Shown here: in pieces, positions 1 to 8,749 of the stretch
How the letters are laid out: every line of letters begins with the position of its first letter
Numbering within the stretch: the first letter of the stretch is position 1
Assembly: GCA_937874695.1 (NCBI GenBank)
Contig: CALNAJ010000017.1
Span: 86,371 to 150,370, forward strand
Direction of reading: 5' to 3'
DNA: 64,000 nucleotides
DNA from: an uncultured Lactobacillus sp.
GTDB lineage: Bacteria; Bacillota; Bacilli; Lactobacillales; Lactobacillaceae
Translations under genes and position numbers: made by a program
Notes under the pieces: model-generated
Databases searched by the model: none
The model's input: the letters and a program-made list of their open reading frames with translations, nothing else
What the model was told of the DNA's origin: nothing

Positions 1-305
1 CGATTGCCTCGCCATTTAATCTTGAAGAGTCGGATCAAAGTGTGGACACGCCGCTCTTTAAGCAACTTAGTGGCAATCGTAAGCGGCTACCTAGGGCGCT
101 TACGGTATATTCGATTGCTGGGAGCGAGGGATATTCTGGTGATGGTATCGTGCCATTTGACAGTGTGAATCGCGGCAAGCTGATCTTTCAAGGCCAAGTC
201 AAAAACTTTACGCAAATGACGGTGACCGGTGCGAATGCCAATCACGCCGATCTACCAGAGAACCAGCAGATTGTCGCGTTGATTCGTCAGGACCTTTTGA
301 AATAG
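1..305 (+). CDS. Alpha/beta hydrolase, DUF915-like, C-terminal fragment (cut by window edge)
   Basis: The reading frame is open from the first bases of the window and ends at 305, so only about the last 100 residues are present and the true start lies outside. The visible part contains DGIVPFDSV, typical of the acid-residue loop of lactobacillar DUF915 cell-surface hydrolases, and NHADLPEN, the expected catalytic histidine region near the C-terminus. A second, complete member of this family is at 4207-4962. The family has a serine hydrolase fold but its substrate is generally unknown. The GTG at 42 is internal and not the likely start. A short gap separates it from the next gene. Confidence 0.7.
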   Translation, partial: IASPFNLEESDQSVDTPLFKQLSGNRKRLPRALTVYSIAGSEGYSGDGIVPFDSVNRGKLIFQGQVKNFTQMTVTGANANHADLPENQQIVALIRQDLLK

Positions 306-318
306 TCTGGGTTTAATT

Positions 319-332
319 CGTAACCGGTTACG
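319..332. promoter_or_regulatory. 14-bp perfect palindrome overlapping a promoter (operator candidate)
   Basis: CGTAACCGGTTACG is a perfect palindrome lying just before a TAAAAT -10-like hexamer at 335-340 and upstream of the HAD phosphatase at 367. The size, symmetry and central CCGG resemble LacI/GalR-family operators. This is an inference from symmetry and position; the regulator is not in the window. Confidence 0.45.
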
Positions 333-366
333 TGTAAAATGGAAGGCATACGGAGGACGAAAACGA

Positions 367-1182
367 ATGACAAAAATGATTGCACTCGACCTAGACGAGA
401 CGCTACTGAATACTGATAAGACCATCAGTGAGGAGAATGCCGCTGTTTTACGCAAGCTGCACACTGCTGGTATCAAAGTGGTCCTATGCACCGGTCGCCC
501 AATCAATGCGATTTGGGGCTACCTCGAACAACTCGGCCTAACGACCGCTGAAGATTATACGATTACTTTCAACGGGGCGTTGGTTATTCAAAATACAACT
601 AAAGAAGCCTTGGCTCAAAGTGGGCTAAGTAAGCACGATTTCCAGCCACTTCACGCTTTTGCTGAGGAAAATGGGTATCCACTCGATATCCTGGATTTTG
701 ATCAAGTTTACCCCGTGTCCGACCTGACACCCTCGGTCTATCAGCATATGTTGAAGGCGCCGATGGACTTTATTCCAACGGCGTTCGCTGACTTGCCAGA
801 GCACCTCTTTAGTAAGGCGGTTATGGCGACGGATGCAGACGTCTTAGATCAAGTTGTTTCTAAATTAACGCCGGAACTGCACGACTTGTACCATGTGGTG
901 CGGTCACAACCTAAAATTCTTGAATTTTTGGCTGCCGATATGGACAAGGCAGTTGGCCTGGGTCAACTGTTGACGCACTTCGGTTGGGACTTCGATGATC
1001 TAATGGCTTTCGGCGATGCTGAAAATGATTTAGGAATGATTAAAGCCGCCGGTGATGGGGTTGCCATGCTAAATGGTCAACCAGAAATCAAGGCAGCTGC
1101 CGACCATGAGACACCAACGACGAACAACGAAGCTGGGGTTGCAGAGTACTTGAAACAACGTTTTGCAGAGATTTTAAACTAA
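367..1182 (+). CDS. HAD superfamily (Cof/YidA-type) sugar-phosphate phosphatase
   Basis: A 271-residue protein with the four HAD motifs in order: DLDET (D8 and D10, nucleophile and general acid), LCTGR near residue 43, the lysine of SKAVM near 156, and GDAENDLGM near 218 (Mg binding). The length and the cap between motifs II and III match the Cof-type IIB subfamily, which dephosphorylates small phosphorylated metabolites such as sugar phosphates; the exact substrate cannot be read. The start is the ATG preceded by a GGAGGA ribosome site. It lies alone behind a palindromic operator candidate at 319-332. Confidence 0.9.
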   Translation: MTKMIALDLDETLLNTDKTISEENAAVLRKLHTAGIKVVLCTGRPINAIWGYLEQLGLTTAEDYTITFNGALVIQNTTKEALAQSGLSKHDFQPLHAFAEENGYPLDILDFDQVYPVSDLTPSVYQHMLKAPMDFIPTAFADLPEHLFSKAVMATDADVLDQVVSKLTPELHDLYHVVRSQPKILEFLAADMDKAVGLGQLLTHFGWDFDDLMAFGDAENDLGMIKAAGDGVAMLNGQPEIKAAADHETPTTNNEAGVAEYLKQRFAEILN

Positions 1183-1264
1183 CGGTTGAGACTTCTTGCA
1201 ATCGCAAAAGAATAATGGCACTATAAAAGGTGTAGCGGATGAATTTTAAGGAGGATTATACGTC

Positions 1265-1918
1265 ATGAAACGTTTAATGGTTAAGTTAGGACTAACAGTG
1301 ATGGCATTGGGGACCCTGGGTGGGGTTGTTGCACCAAGCGTTTCTGCTAGTGCTGCCAAGAAACCAACGATCAACAATACCGATTTAAAGCGTTATTACA
1401 AGAACGCCAAGTCAAAGACGGCCTTTTACTTTAAGACCTACAAGTCAGGTGGCAAGACCGGCACAATGCTGATTCTTGGTGACTTTGGGTCCACACCAAA
1501 CGTGAAGTACGGTGTGCCAACTTCAACCAAGTTAAGTAAGAATGGACAAACCTTAACGACAAAGTACAAGTTAATCCAATTTAAGACTAGTGATGCTAAC
1601 AAGACGACAACCTCGTTGACCAAAAAGACTTACACCTTTAAGCTGACGAAGAAGTCGAGCACGAAGTTCACCACTAAGATTGCGGGGACAAAGGCTAACC
1701 GGCATTTAGCAACGACTGGGAAGACTTACACGTACACCAAGACTAAGACGAGTCCAGCTGCAGCCTATGGCAAGAAGTATGTTAAACCAGTATTGTACAA
1801 GCAATACATGAAGGCTTTTGAGAGTTTGGATGCGGCTAATCAAAAGAAATATGCCAATCAATATGCAAACTCTGGCGTTAAGACCATGACCAGTAACTTT
1901 AACTACAAGACAAAATAA
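1265..1918 (+). CDS. Secreted Lys/Thr-rich protein of unknown function
   Basis: A 217-residue protein with a clear signal peptide: a basic MKR start, a hydrophobic core, and a cleavage site near SASA/AKK at about residue 30. The mature part is rich in Lys, Thr and Ser, with no Cys, sortase motif or lipobox, so release to the medium or loose wall association is likely. I do not recognise a domain. The start is fixed by AAGGAGG a few bases upstream. It is monocistronic and followed by a strong terminator at 1931. Confidence 0.75.
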   Translation: MKRLMVKLGLTVMALGTLGGVVAPSVSASAAKKPTINNTDLKRYYKNAKSKTAFYFKTYKSGGKTGTMLILGDFGSTPNVKYGVPTSTKLSKNGQTLTTKYKLIQFKTSDANKTTTSLTKKTYTFKLTKKSSTKFTTKIAGTKANRHLATTGKTYTYTKTKTSPAAAYGKKYVKPVLYKQYMKAFESLDAANQKKYANQYANSGVKTMTSNFNYKTK

Positions 1919-1930
1919 ACCTGATTCTAG

Positions 1931-1974
1931 CGAGTGACAAGCCCCAATTATTTGGCTTTGCCACTCGTTTTTTT
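1931..1974 (+). terminator. Intrinsic terminator after the secreted protein gene
   Basis: CGAGTGACAAGCC pairs with GGCTTTGCCACTCG across a short loop and is followed by a run of seven T. Confidence 0.9.
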
Positions 1975-1997
1975 GTTGTCCTGAAAAGGAGGGGCAC

Positions 1998-2031
1998 AAA
2001 AAAATCCCACCATCGTGAGATGGCGGGATTC
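1998..2031 (-). terminator. Intrinsic terminator of the nucleoside hydrolase gene
   Basis: On the minus strand AATCCCGCCATC and GATGGTGGGATT form a near-perfect hairpin followed by a T tract, just past the stop at 2045. Confidence 0.9.
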
Positions 2032-2044
2032 AAATGACTTAAAT

Positions 2045-3001
2045 TTAGTTTTGCTTGAACAGGTTCGTCAAGTATTCCATAAAGGTCTTCAGGTAACGGT
2101 CCTTATCAACCGCAACGGAAACCTTCACATTGGTTGGTTCGTTCAACCGGTTATCATCACCGATAGTCCGGCCGTAAGTTTCCTTGTTGTAGTTAACGAC
2201 CATGTTCAGGTCAATCGTGGTAACGAAGCTAGGGTCCAAAGCAACCCCAACGGCGAGTGGGTCATGCAGAGCACAGCCACCCAGGTTATCGTTAACATCG
2301 ACGTAAGCTTGGATGTAGTAGTCCACGATGTCGGCAAACTTTTCACCGGCTTCGGTACCTAAGTCACGCCATTGTTGGGTTTCCTTCTTGGTCAAGAGAG
2401 TCCGCAACGTCACGTCCAGGCCAACCATCGTTGAATGCATTGGGCTAGTCAATACAGCGTTAGCAGCTTCAGCATCTTGGTTGATGTTGGCTTCAGCGTA
2501 GGCCGTAACGTTACCAGGGACAGTTAAGGCACCACCCATGAAGGTCATGTTGCCAATTTCTGTCGCAATTTCTGGGGCTTTCTTCAAAGCGGCAGCTAAG
2601 TTGGTCATTGGACCAGTTGGCACTAACGTCAAATCTTTACCGTACTTGTGAACGGAGTCGATTAAGAAGTCCACACCGGATTCCTTTTCGATAGCGCGCT
2701 TTGGTGCTGGCAAGTCGACTTGGCCGATCCCGTTTTCACCGTGGATGTCGGCACTAACTTGCATCCGATCAAAGTGATCACTGGTTGAGGAATGACTTTC
2801 ACCTAGGTAAACGGGGATGTCGGTGTGGCCGAGGAGTTCCAAAATCTTTAAGGAGTTTTGGCCACCTGCTTCAACAACGACGTTACCGTAAGAACCAATG
2901 ATCCCAATTAAGTCCACATCTGGGGCACCTAATGCGTAAGCAATTGCTAAGGAATCATCGATACCAGTATCTAAGTCTAAAATCATTTTACGTTTTGCCA
3001 T
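2045..3001 (-). CDS. Inosine-uridine preferring nucleoside ribohydrolase
   Basis: A 318-residue protein opening with the family's Ca-binding signature DLDTGIDD (D9, D11, D15, D16). Nucleoside hydrolases cut the N-glycosidic bond of ribonucleosides to release base and ribose in salvage. The conserved PTGPMTNLA and MGGA segments and a C-terminal HDPLAV (expected to hold the active-site His and a Ca-binding Asp) are also visible. The length is typical. Substrate preference (pyrimidine or purine) is not decidable by eye. The upstream gap carries a LacI-family-like or cre-like site at 3062-3075. Confidence 0.92.
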   Translation of the reverse strand: MAKRKMILDLDTGIDDSLAIAYALGAPDVDLIGIIGSYGNVVVEAGGQNSLKILELLGHTDIPVYLGESHSSTSDHFDRMQVSADIHGENGIGQVDLPAPKRAIEKESGVDFLIDSVHKYGKDLTLVPTGPMTNLAAALKKAPEIATEIGNMTFMGGALTVPGNVTAYAEANINQDAEAANAVLTSPMHSTMVGLDVTLRTLLTKKETQQWRDLGTEAGEKFADIVDYYIQAYVDVNDNLGGCALHDPLAVGVALDPSFVTTIDLNMVVNYNKETYGRTIGDDNRLNEPTNVKVSVAVDKDRYLKTFMEYLTNLFKQN

Positions 3002-3061
3002 GATATAATTGTCTCCCCTTTGATCTATATTTAATTGGCTGAGCGCCTACTACAACTATAA

Positions 3062-3075
3062 TGTAACGGTTTACA
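3062..3075 (-). promoter_or_regulatory. cre-like / LacI-family operator candidate
   Basis: TGTAACGGTTTACA is a near-palindrome one position away from the catabolite-responsive element consensus. It lies about 60 bases upstream of the nucleoside hydrolase start on the minus strand. CcpA or a ribose/nucleoside LacI-type repressor could bind; which one is inference. Confidence 0.45.
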
Positions 3076-3178
3076 ATTAGCAAGCGGTCTTGGAATCAAG
3101 TTGAAGCGTTACGGTATTCACGGTAAACTAAGAACCAGGTTCAAACGTTATAATGAGCCAGTCAAGGGGGATTGGGCA

Positions 3179-4222
3179 ATGGCGAATAAAGAGTCAGTGA
3201 AGCCGACAAAACGGCATTTTGAGTATCACAATCATTTATTAGATGATGCAACAAAAGAAATGAACGAGTGGACTGGCGAAAGTAAAGTCGTAGAAATTCA
3301 TTTATTTTCAATGTTTTCGGAGGTCTTTAAACACCATGATTCAGACGATGCGGAGTCGCTATTTATTGTTGGCACCAAAGAAACCACGCCTTCGTTGGAG
3401 GCCGTCTCGACTGCGCCAGTGAAACCGTGGTTATTTTCCCGCGTGTTCGCGTTATTGGGGGCCAGCTTTGTCCTGTTAGCCCTGCTATTCCTGGGCTTTC
3501 GGAGCAACAATGCCGTTCCTGGAATGATCTTTATTGGGTCGTTGACCGTACCATTTTCACTCATGATCATGTTTTTTGAAATTAATGTTTTCCGCAATAT
3601 TTCGGTTTATCAACTCATGGCGGTCTTCCTGGTCGGCGGCATCCTGTCGCTGGTCGCCACGATGATTCTTTACTCGCTGATTCCATCGGGCAATGGTGTA
3701 TCGTGGGAGTCCGCGTTGATCGTGGGCTTTATCGAAGAGACCGCTAAGATGTTGGTTATCGCATTCTTCATCAATCGCTTTCGCTTGAATTATATCTTCA
3801 ACGGCCTGCTTTTGGGCGCGGCCATTGGGGCCGGGTTTGCCGTCTTCGAAACGGCGGGGTACACCGGTCAATATGGCTTGGTGACCTTACTGATGCGTAG
3901 CTGGCAGGCGATTGGAACGCATACCATCTGGTCCGCCATCATGGGCGCGGCCATCATGCTTGCCAAGGAACGGCATCAGCCCGTGACCGGGAGCAATATC
4001 GTGGCGCCAAAATTTCTGCGATTCTACCTCTTAGCTATTCTGCTCCACGCTGGCTGGGATTGGAACGCGCCATTTGACGTGTTAGATATCCTCTACCTCC
4101 AGCAATGGGCGCTGATTGCCATCGGTTGGTTGGCCATCTTCGTGCTAATCAATGCCGGTTTGCGGGAGGTTAGAACTCTTCAAGGACAGCGAATATTGAA
4201 AAATAGTCAGTTAGGCGGATAG
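3179..4222 (+). CDS. PrsW-family intramembrane protease
   Basis: A protein of 347 residues when started at the ATG at 3179, which has AAGGGGGA upstream; an in-frame TTG at 3101 lacks a ribosome site. A cytosolic N-terminal part of about 90 residues is followed by about eight hydrophobic segments carrying the PrsW signature: EETAKM near residue 187, GAGFAVFETAGY, GTHTIW and LLHAGWDW. In Bacillus, PrsW cleaves an anti-sigma factor at the membrane; the target here is unknown and no anti-sigma gene is adjacent. A TATAAT at 3149-3154 is the likely -10. Its last 16 bases overlap the convergent hydrolase gene. Confidence 0.85.
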   Translation: MANKESVKPTKRHFEYHNHLLDDATKEMNEWTGESKVVEIHLFSMFSEVFKHHDSDDAESLFIVGTKETTPSLEAVSTAPVKPWLFSRVFALLGASFVLLALLFLGFRSNNAVPGMIFIGSLTVPFSLMIMFFEINVFRNISVYQLMAVFLVGGILSLVATMILYSLIPSGNGVSWESALIVGFIEETAKMLVIAFFINRFRLNYIFNGLLLGAAIGAGFAVFETAGYTGQYGLVTLLMRSWQAIGTHTIWSAIMGAAIMLAKERHQPVTGSNIVAPKFLRFYLLAILLHAGWDWNAPFDVLDILYLQQWALIAIGWLAIFVLINAGLREVRTLQGQRILKNSQLGG

Positions 4223-4962
4223 AGAAAGTCAATGATTTTTCGATCAATCGCTGGGTTCTCATGGAGTAGGGAATGCTGCATGTTCCACACGGGACCGCGT
4301 AATTCTTCAAAGCGATAGCTACCAACATGGCCCGCGACCAGACGGCGCAGAGGCGTCGTCGTATTCACGGGCACCTCACTGTCGTTACCGGTTAGGCCAA
4401 TGTTGCCGGCGAGATTCAGGATGTGTAGCTGTGCGTAGTGGGCGTGTAGTGGCGCGCAACCAGGGAAATCGGCACCGATGCAGACAATTCGGCTGACCGT
4501 TACGGGTGCATGCCGCTTCTGATTTAGATAATTATAAGCAATCGTGCCACCCGAGGAGTGGCCAACGAAGTTAACGTGAATAATCCCATAGCGTACATGC
4601 AATTGGGTTAGCACGGTCACCAGTTGCCGGGCTTCCTTGGCGGCGTGAGTATTGTCTTGAAAAAGCACGGGGACCAACGGATTAGTAGTCACGGGCTGGT
4701 GTTGTTGCCAGCTGACACGCCCGTTATCGGTGACCCGTGCGGTCAAACTAAAATGCGCCAATTGGGGCCGATTGAGGCTGAGCACCATGTCACGCATGGA
4801 AAGCCAGCCGCCACTATTTCCGGGCAAAAAGAGGGTGGCTGTGCGGGTCTGTGGCACGCGAGTCGCGGCCAAAGTGGCTTGGCGCGCGTGCCAGCCCCAA
4901 GCGAGCGCCCCCAATGTGACGAGTGTGGTCAGTAAAATTGTGAGTCCACGCAAATGTTTCAT
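4207..4962 (-). CDS. Membrane-anchored alpha/beta hydrolase (DUF915-like)
   Basis: A 251-residue protein with an N-terminal hydrophobic anchor or signal, then a hydrolase fold: LFLPGNSGG near the oxyanion loop, the nucleophile elbow GHSSGG near residue 136, and QHSLLHEN near the C-terminus as the likely His region. I chose the ATG at 4962 because GAGGAG stands just upstream; an ATG 33 bases earlier has no ribosome site. It belongs to the same family as the fragment at the left edge. Probable extracytoplasmic serine hydrolase, substrate unknown. Divergent from the reductase at 5015. Confidence 0.8.
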   Translation of the reverse strand: MKHLRGLTILLTTLVTLGALAWGWHARQATLAATRVPQTRTATLFLPGNSGGWLSMRDMVLSLNRPQLAHFSLTARVTDNGRVSWQQHQPVTTNPLVPVLFQDNTHAAKEARQLVTVLTQLHVRYGIIHVNFVGHSSGGTIAYNYLNQKRHAPVTVSRIVCIGADFPGCAPLHAHYAQLHILNLAGNIGLTGNDSEVPVNTTTPLRRLVAGHVGSYRFEELRGPVWNMQHSLLHENPAIDRKIIDFLYPPN

Positions 4963-5014
4963 GGCCGCCGTCTCCTCAAATGTTTTTTGTGACAAAGAAA
5001 TGGAGCTTAAAATA

Positions 5015-6010
5015 ATGACAGAATCCTATGATATTACGATTGTTGGTGGTGGCCCGGTCGGCATGTTTGCCGCCTTTTACGCCGGGATGCACAATGCCAA
5101 GACACAAGTTATCGAGAGCCTATCGGAATTGGGCGGGCAGGTCAACGCTCTCTACCCAGAGAAGACGATTCTCGATGTCGCGGGTTTCCCGGGTATCACC
5201 GGTCGTGACCTGATTGCCGGGCAGCGTGAGCAACTCAAGCAATTCCCGTTGACCATCAAGACCAACGAATCCGTGACCAACGTGACGCCCAACTCAGATG
5301 GCTTCTTGATTACCACGCCGGCGGGCACGAGTCAGACGCGCACGGTGATTGTCGCTGTGGGCAATGGCGCCTTTAAGCCGCGTAAATTAAACGTGGCCAA
5401 CGCTGATGACTTCGCCGGTAAGCAACTCTTCTACAGCGTTCGTGATTTGGAAAAATTTCGCGATCACCGTGTGATGGTGGCCGGGGGTGGTGACGCCGCC
5501 ATTGACCAGGCACTGATGTTAGCGCCAGTCGCCAAGTCCGTTACGTTGCTTCATCGCCGGGCCCAGTTCCGGGGGTTGGCCCACATGGTGGACTTGCTTC
5601 ACGACTCGACCGTTAACGTGAAGACGCCGTACCTGATTCGGGATCTACAAGCCACGCCCGAGGGTGCCTTGGATGTGACGTTGAAGCCGGTCGGCGTAGA
5701 CGCTGAGATGGTCCATCAAGTCATTGACGATTTGGTCGTCAGTTATGGGTTTACCGCCGACCATTCAGTCTTGGCTGCCTGGGACGTGGATATGGCGGAG
5801 GAAAGGCGCTTAATTGCCGTTGACCGGCAGATGACGACTAGTGTTCCCGGTATCTATGCGATTGGGGATGGGGCCACCTATACCGGCAAGTCGCCGCTGA
5901 TCGCCGTTGGTTATGGTGAAGCACCAATTGCCGTGCAAGCCATCATGAGCACGTACTTTCCCGACCGTCGGGGCCCGGTTCACAGTACATCGATTACCCG
6001 TAAACCTTAG
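5015..6010 (+). CDS. Ferredoxin/flavodoxin-NADP+ reductase (thioredoxin reductase-like type)
   Basis: A 331-residue flavoprotein. GGGPVG at residues 11-16 binds FAD, AGGGDAAIDQA near residue 157 is the NADP Rossmann motif, and GDGATYTGKSPLIAVG near the end is the C-terminal FAD contact. The CxxC redox pair of thioredoxin reductase is absent, which points to the YumC-type reductase. The start at 5015 follows a GGAG nine bases upstream; the frame extends further upstream without support. Reduced ferredoxin or flavodoxin serves Fe-S and anabolic enzymes. Ends at a bidirectional terminator. Confidence 0.9.
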   Translation: MTESYDITIVGGGPVGMFAAFYAGMHNAKTQVIESLSELGGQVNALYPEKTILDVAGFPGITGRDLIAGQREQLKQFPLTIKTNESVTNVTPNSDGFLITTPAGTSQTRTVIVAVGNGAFKPRKLNVANADDFAGKQLFYSVRDLEKFRDHRVMVAGGGDAAIDQALMLAPVAKSVTLLHRRAQFRGLAHMVDLLHDSTVNVKTPYLIRDLQATPEGALDVTLKPVGVDAEMVHQVIDDLVVSYGFTADHSVLAAWDVDMAEERRLIAVDRQMTTSVPGIYAIGDGATYTGKSPLIAVGYGEAPIAVQAIMSTYFPDRRGPVHSTSITRKP

Positions 6011-6030
6011 ATTTTCAGGCCTATAAATGC

Positions 6031-6075
6031 AAAGAAGCTATCCGCTCAACGTTAAGATTGAACGGATAGCTTCTT
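6031..6075. terminator. Bidirectional intrinsic terminator between two convergent genes
   Basis: AAAGAAGCTATCCGCTCAA pairs with TTGAACGGATAGCTTCTTT; T-rich on both sides. It serves the reductase (plus) and ltaS (minus). Confidence 0.9.
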
Positions 6076-6096
6076 TATTTTATGGTGAATGATGAC

Positions 6097-8229
6097 TTAT
6101 TTTCCACTCGTATCGTCTTGATTGGTAATCTTGATCCGGTTGGAATCAGTCTCTTTATGGTTGAGTTCTGGTGCATCGGTCTTGTAGAGGCCTTGTGTAG
6201 ACTTGTCACCATTGCGCGAGAAGAGGCTGGTCGACTTCAAGCCAAGCTTCTTCTCTACCTTCTCGGCCTTTTGCAAGCCATCCGAGTAGTTGTAGTCGCT
6301 CGGATCGACTGCCGTGAAGTCCTTCGGATGGTAGAAACGCAAGAGGTTCTTGGTGTTCAACGAGTCTGACAAACTCAGGCCTTGGTTGACATGTTCCTGC
6401 ATCTTGTCAATCTTGGCTTTTAGCTTCCCAGTCGGGTGAATCTCCTGCTGGGTCTTGTTACTGTAAATGGTACCATCAACGGACGTGTAGCCCGGACTTT
6501 CCCAATCACGGTTACGGAAGACCACGACCTGATTATGTTCCTTAGAGAACATGTCGGTCCCAAACTGCAGGTATTTCTTGCTGTTCATGCCCATCAGGTG
6601 AAGCAGGGTCGGCAGCACGTCGACTTCGCCACCGTAAGTGTGCTCGATCTTGCCCTTCTTGTAGCCGGGCATGTTGAACATCAGCGGCACGCGTTGTAGC
6701 TGCGCATTGTCGTAATCATTCCAGTCATCGGGATTAACGCCAAGCAACTTGGCTAGACTCTTGTTAGACGAATTGGAAATCCCGTAGTGGTCCCCGTAAA
6801 TCATGACCAGCGAGTTCTTGGCTAATCCGGACTTATCGAGGTAGTGATAGAATTCCTTGATCGACTGATCGAGGTAGTTGGCCGTCTTGAAGTAGTTATC
6901 GACGGTTTTATCGCCGGTATTTGGCGTCTTGAACGTACTGTCCTCGCTATCCAAGGAGAACGGGAAGTGGTTCGAGACGGTCAGGTACTTCACGTAAAAT
7001 GGCTGTTGGAGGTGCTGCAGGTACTTGACGGAGTCGTTGAAGAGTAGCTTATCCTTTAAGCCGTAACCCAACGACTTATCACCGGAAGTGTCGTAGTAAC
7101 TGGCATCGAAGAAGTACTGGTAACCCAGGTTCTTGTAGGTGTTATTCCGGTTCCAGAAGCTCCCGACATTTCCGTGGAAGACGGCGGTCGTGTAGCCCGC
7201 TTGATCAAAGATAGCCGGTGCGGCCTGGAAGGTGTTGTCGTTACCCAGTTGGGTGAACAGGGACCCTTGCGAAAGGCCATACGTCCCGGTTTCCAACATC
7301 GTTTCGGCATCGGAAGTCTTCCCTTGGCCGACTTCGTGGAAGAAGTTATCGAAGCTGTAGGTGGCCTTGCTCTTGTAGAGCTTGTTCAGGAATGGCGTGA
7401 CCTCTTGGCCGTTGACCTTTTTGTTGATCAAGAATTGTTGGAAGCTTTCCAAGTGAATGATGATGACATTTTTCTTCTTGGCGACCCCGTAGAGATCCTT
7501 GTCGGGAGCCGCGTAATTGCCATGAATGTATTTCAGAATACCACTGAGCTCGGACTTCTTCGCGTGTGACCGCAGCTCGCTGGTGTGGCCGGACTTAATC
7601 CCATCGTAGACGGTGAAAGCGTCCAAACCTAAGTATTTCACCACGTAGGTCCGATCGAAGGTTCGCGTCAGAAGTTGTGGTCGGTCCATTTCGCCCAGTG
7701 TCAGGTTGACGGAGAAGGCGAGCAGGCCAGCGGATGTCACGGCGAGGGCCACGCGCTTGTTGACAGGCCGGGGATCAATGTAGATTCGCCGGGTCAGCAT
7801 CAAGACGACAACGATGACTAGATCCAGCCAGTAGAGAATGTCGTGCGGTGAGGTCAGCGCTAACGAACTGCCGGAGAGCCCCTGGTCGACCTTTGAGTAG
7901 CCCAACATGGTGCTGACCGTCATGAAGTCGGTGAATTCCCGGAAGTAGATGACATTAATGTAGAGTAGCAGAGAGTCGAGGATGTCGATCAGAAAAATAA
8001 ACGGGTAGAAGAAGCGCGCTCGCTTCAGGTACAGCGCCAGTCCAAAGAGTAGGACGGTCGTCGCAATTGGATTCAAGAGGACGATGAGGAACTGGAAGGG
8101 ATCGCTGAGTCCCAGTTTGAAGTCGACGAAATAGGCGACTAATGTCTTTAGCCAAAAGAGCACGACGAGTAGGGTCGTAAAGCCCATCCGCGTTCCCGTT
8201 CTGGCCCAGATTCTTTTGAAACGTTCCAA
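6097..8229 (-). CDS. ltaS: LtaS-family lipoteichoic acid synthase (polyglycerolphosphate polymerase)
   Basis: Five hydrophobic segments in the first ~220 residues are followed by an extracellular sulfatase-fold domain. It contains HLESFQQFL (metal-binding Glu), GQGKTSDAE with the nucleophile Thr near residue 304, and GDHYGIS near 470. LtaS polymerises glycerol phosphate from phosphatidylglycerol on the outer face of the membrane. The start is a TTG at 8229 with AAGGAG nine bases upstream; the ATG at 8247 overlaps that ribosome site and has none of its own, so it is less likely (six extra residues). Length is normal; the C-terminal tail is charged. Confidence 0.92.
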   Translation of the reverse strand: MERFKRIWARTGTRMGFTTLLVVLFWLKTLVAYFVDFKLGLSDPFQFLIVLLNPIATTVLLFGLALYLKRARFFYPFIFLIDILDSLLLYINVIYFREFTDFMTVSTMLGYSKVDQGLSGSSLALTSPHDILYWLDLVIVVVLMLTRRIYIDPRPVNKRVALAVTSAGLLAFSVNLTLGEMDRPQLLTRTFDRTYVVKYLGLDAFTVYDGIKSGHTSELRSHAKKSELSGILKYIHGNYAAPDKDLYGVAKKKNVIIIHLESFQQFLINKKVNGQEVTPFLNKLYKSKATYSFDNFFHEVGQGKTSDAETMLETGTYGLSQGSLFTQLGNDNTFQAAPAIFDQAGYTTAVFHGNVGSFWNRNNTYKNLGYQYFFDASYYDTSGDKSLGYGLKDKLLFNDSVKYLQHLQQPFYVKYLTVSNHFPFSLDSEDSTFKTPNTGDKTVDNYFKTANYLDQSIKEFYHYLDKSGLAKNSLVMIYGDHYGISNSSNKSLAKLLGVNPDDWNDYDNAQLQRVPLMFNMPGYKKGKIEHTYGGEVDVLPTLLHLMGMNSKKYLQFGTDMFSKEHNQVVVFRNRDWESPGYTSVDGTIYSNKTQQEIHPTGKLKAKIDKMQEHVNQGLSLSDSLNTKNLLRFYHPKDFTAVDPSDYNYSDGLQKAEKVEKKLGLKSTSLFSRNGDKSTQGLYKTDAPELNHKETDSNRIKITNQDDTSGK

Positions 8230-8315
8230 GTTATTTCGCTCCTTCATTTGTAAATAAGTAGTCTTATTCTACCATAGTTAATGGGCAATAACCGACACCC
8301 CTAACGAAGGTATTT

Positions 8316-8350
8316 TCCCTATCGTAGCAAATTCCTCACTCCGATAGGGA
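8316..8350. repeat. 9-bp perfect inverted repeat in the ltaS upstream region
   Basis: TCCCTATCG and CGATAGGGA are separated by 17 bases and lie about 90 bases upstream of the ltaS start. It could be an operator or a cruciform; no T tract follows, so it is not an ordinary terminator. Confidence 0.4.
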
Positions 8351-8522
8351 TTCTTGATGCAAGTTTAGGGAAATTTTAAGTCCCACGAGGAAATCATGCT
8401 CTACCGGCGAGGTTATTTGGTACACTAGAGATAGGAATGATAGTGATGTAAGACTGTCATACTTTTTAACTGATAGATGAACACAGTAGAAGGTAATTTG
8501 AATGGTTGGTTGGCACTAGCTT

Positions 8523-8705
8523 AGCCGCAGGGATGGTGAAAATCGCCTCAGCCGTGGGAGTTCTCTTACCGGTAGATTTTTGACCGGTTAGAGAACTGGG
8601 TGGTTTTAAGACGTGGTTCATCGGCTTAAAACCAAGCTGGAAGACCGCTCTGTGGCTTCCGGCGCCGCCCACAGCGTCACAGGCGATTTTTACCATCCCG
8701 GAGGC
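8523..8705 (+). repeat. Cloverleaf repeat, subfamily B, copy 1
   Basis: The outer stem pairs GGGATGGTGAAAATCGCCT (8530) with AGGCGATTTTTACCATCCC (8681), 18 of 19 positions Watson-Crick. Three hairpins lie inside: TTCTCTTACCGGT with ACCGGTTAGAGAA, GGTTTTAAGACG with CGGCTTAAAACC, and GGAAGACC with GGCTTCC. There is no T tract and no coding capacity. It is plus-oriented and sits 45 bases before the phosphoglycerate mutase start. Confidence 0.8.
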
Positions 8706-8749
8706 ACATGCCTAGCGGAAACCAACGAAATGAAAGGTGTGAAGACGTT

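Noticed and set aside
6082..6369. Plus-strand frames across the ltaS gene
   Set aside because: They are mirror frames of a clearly recognised gene and have no ribosome sites.
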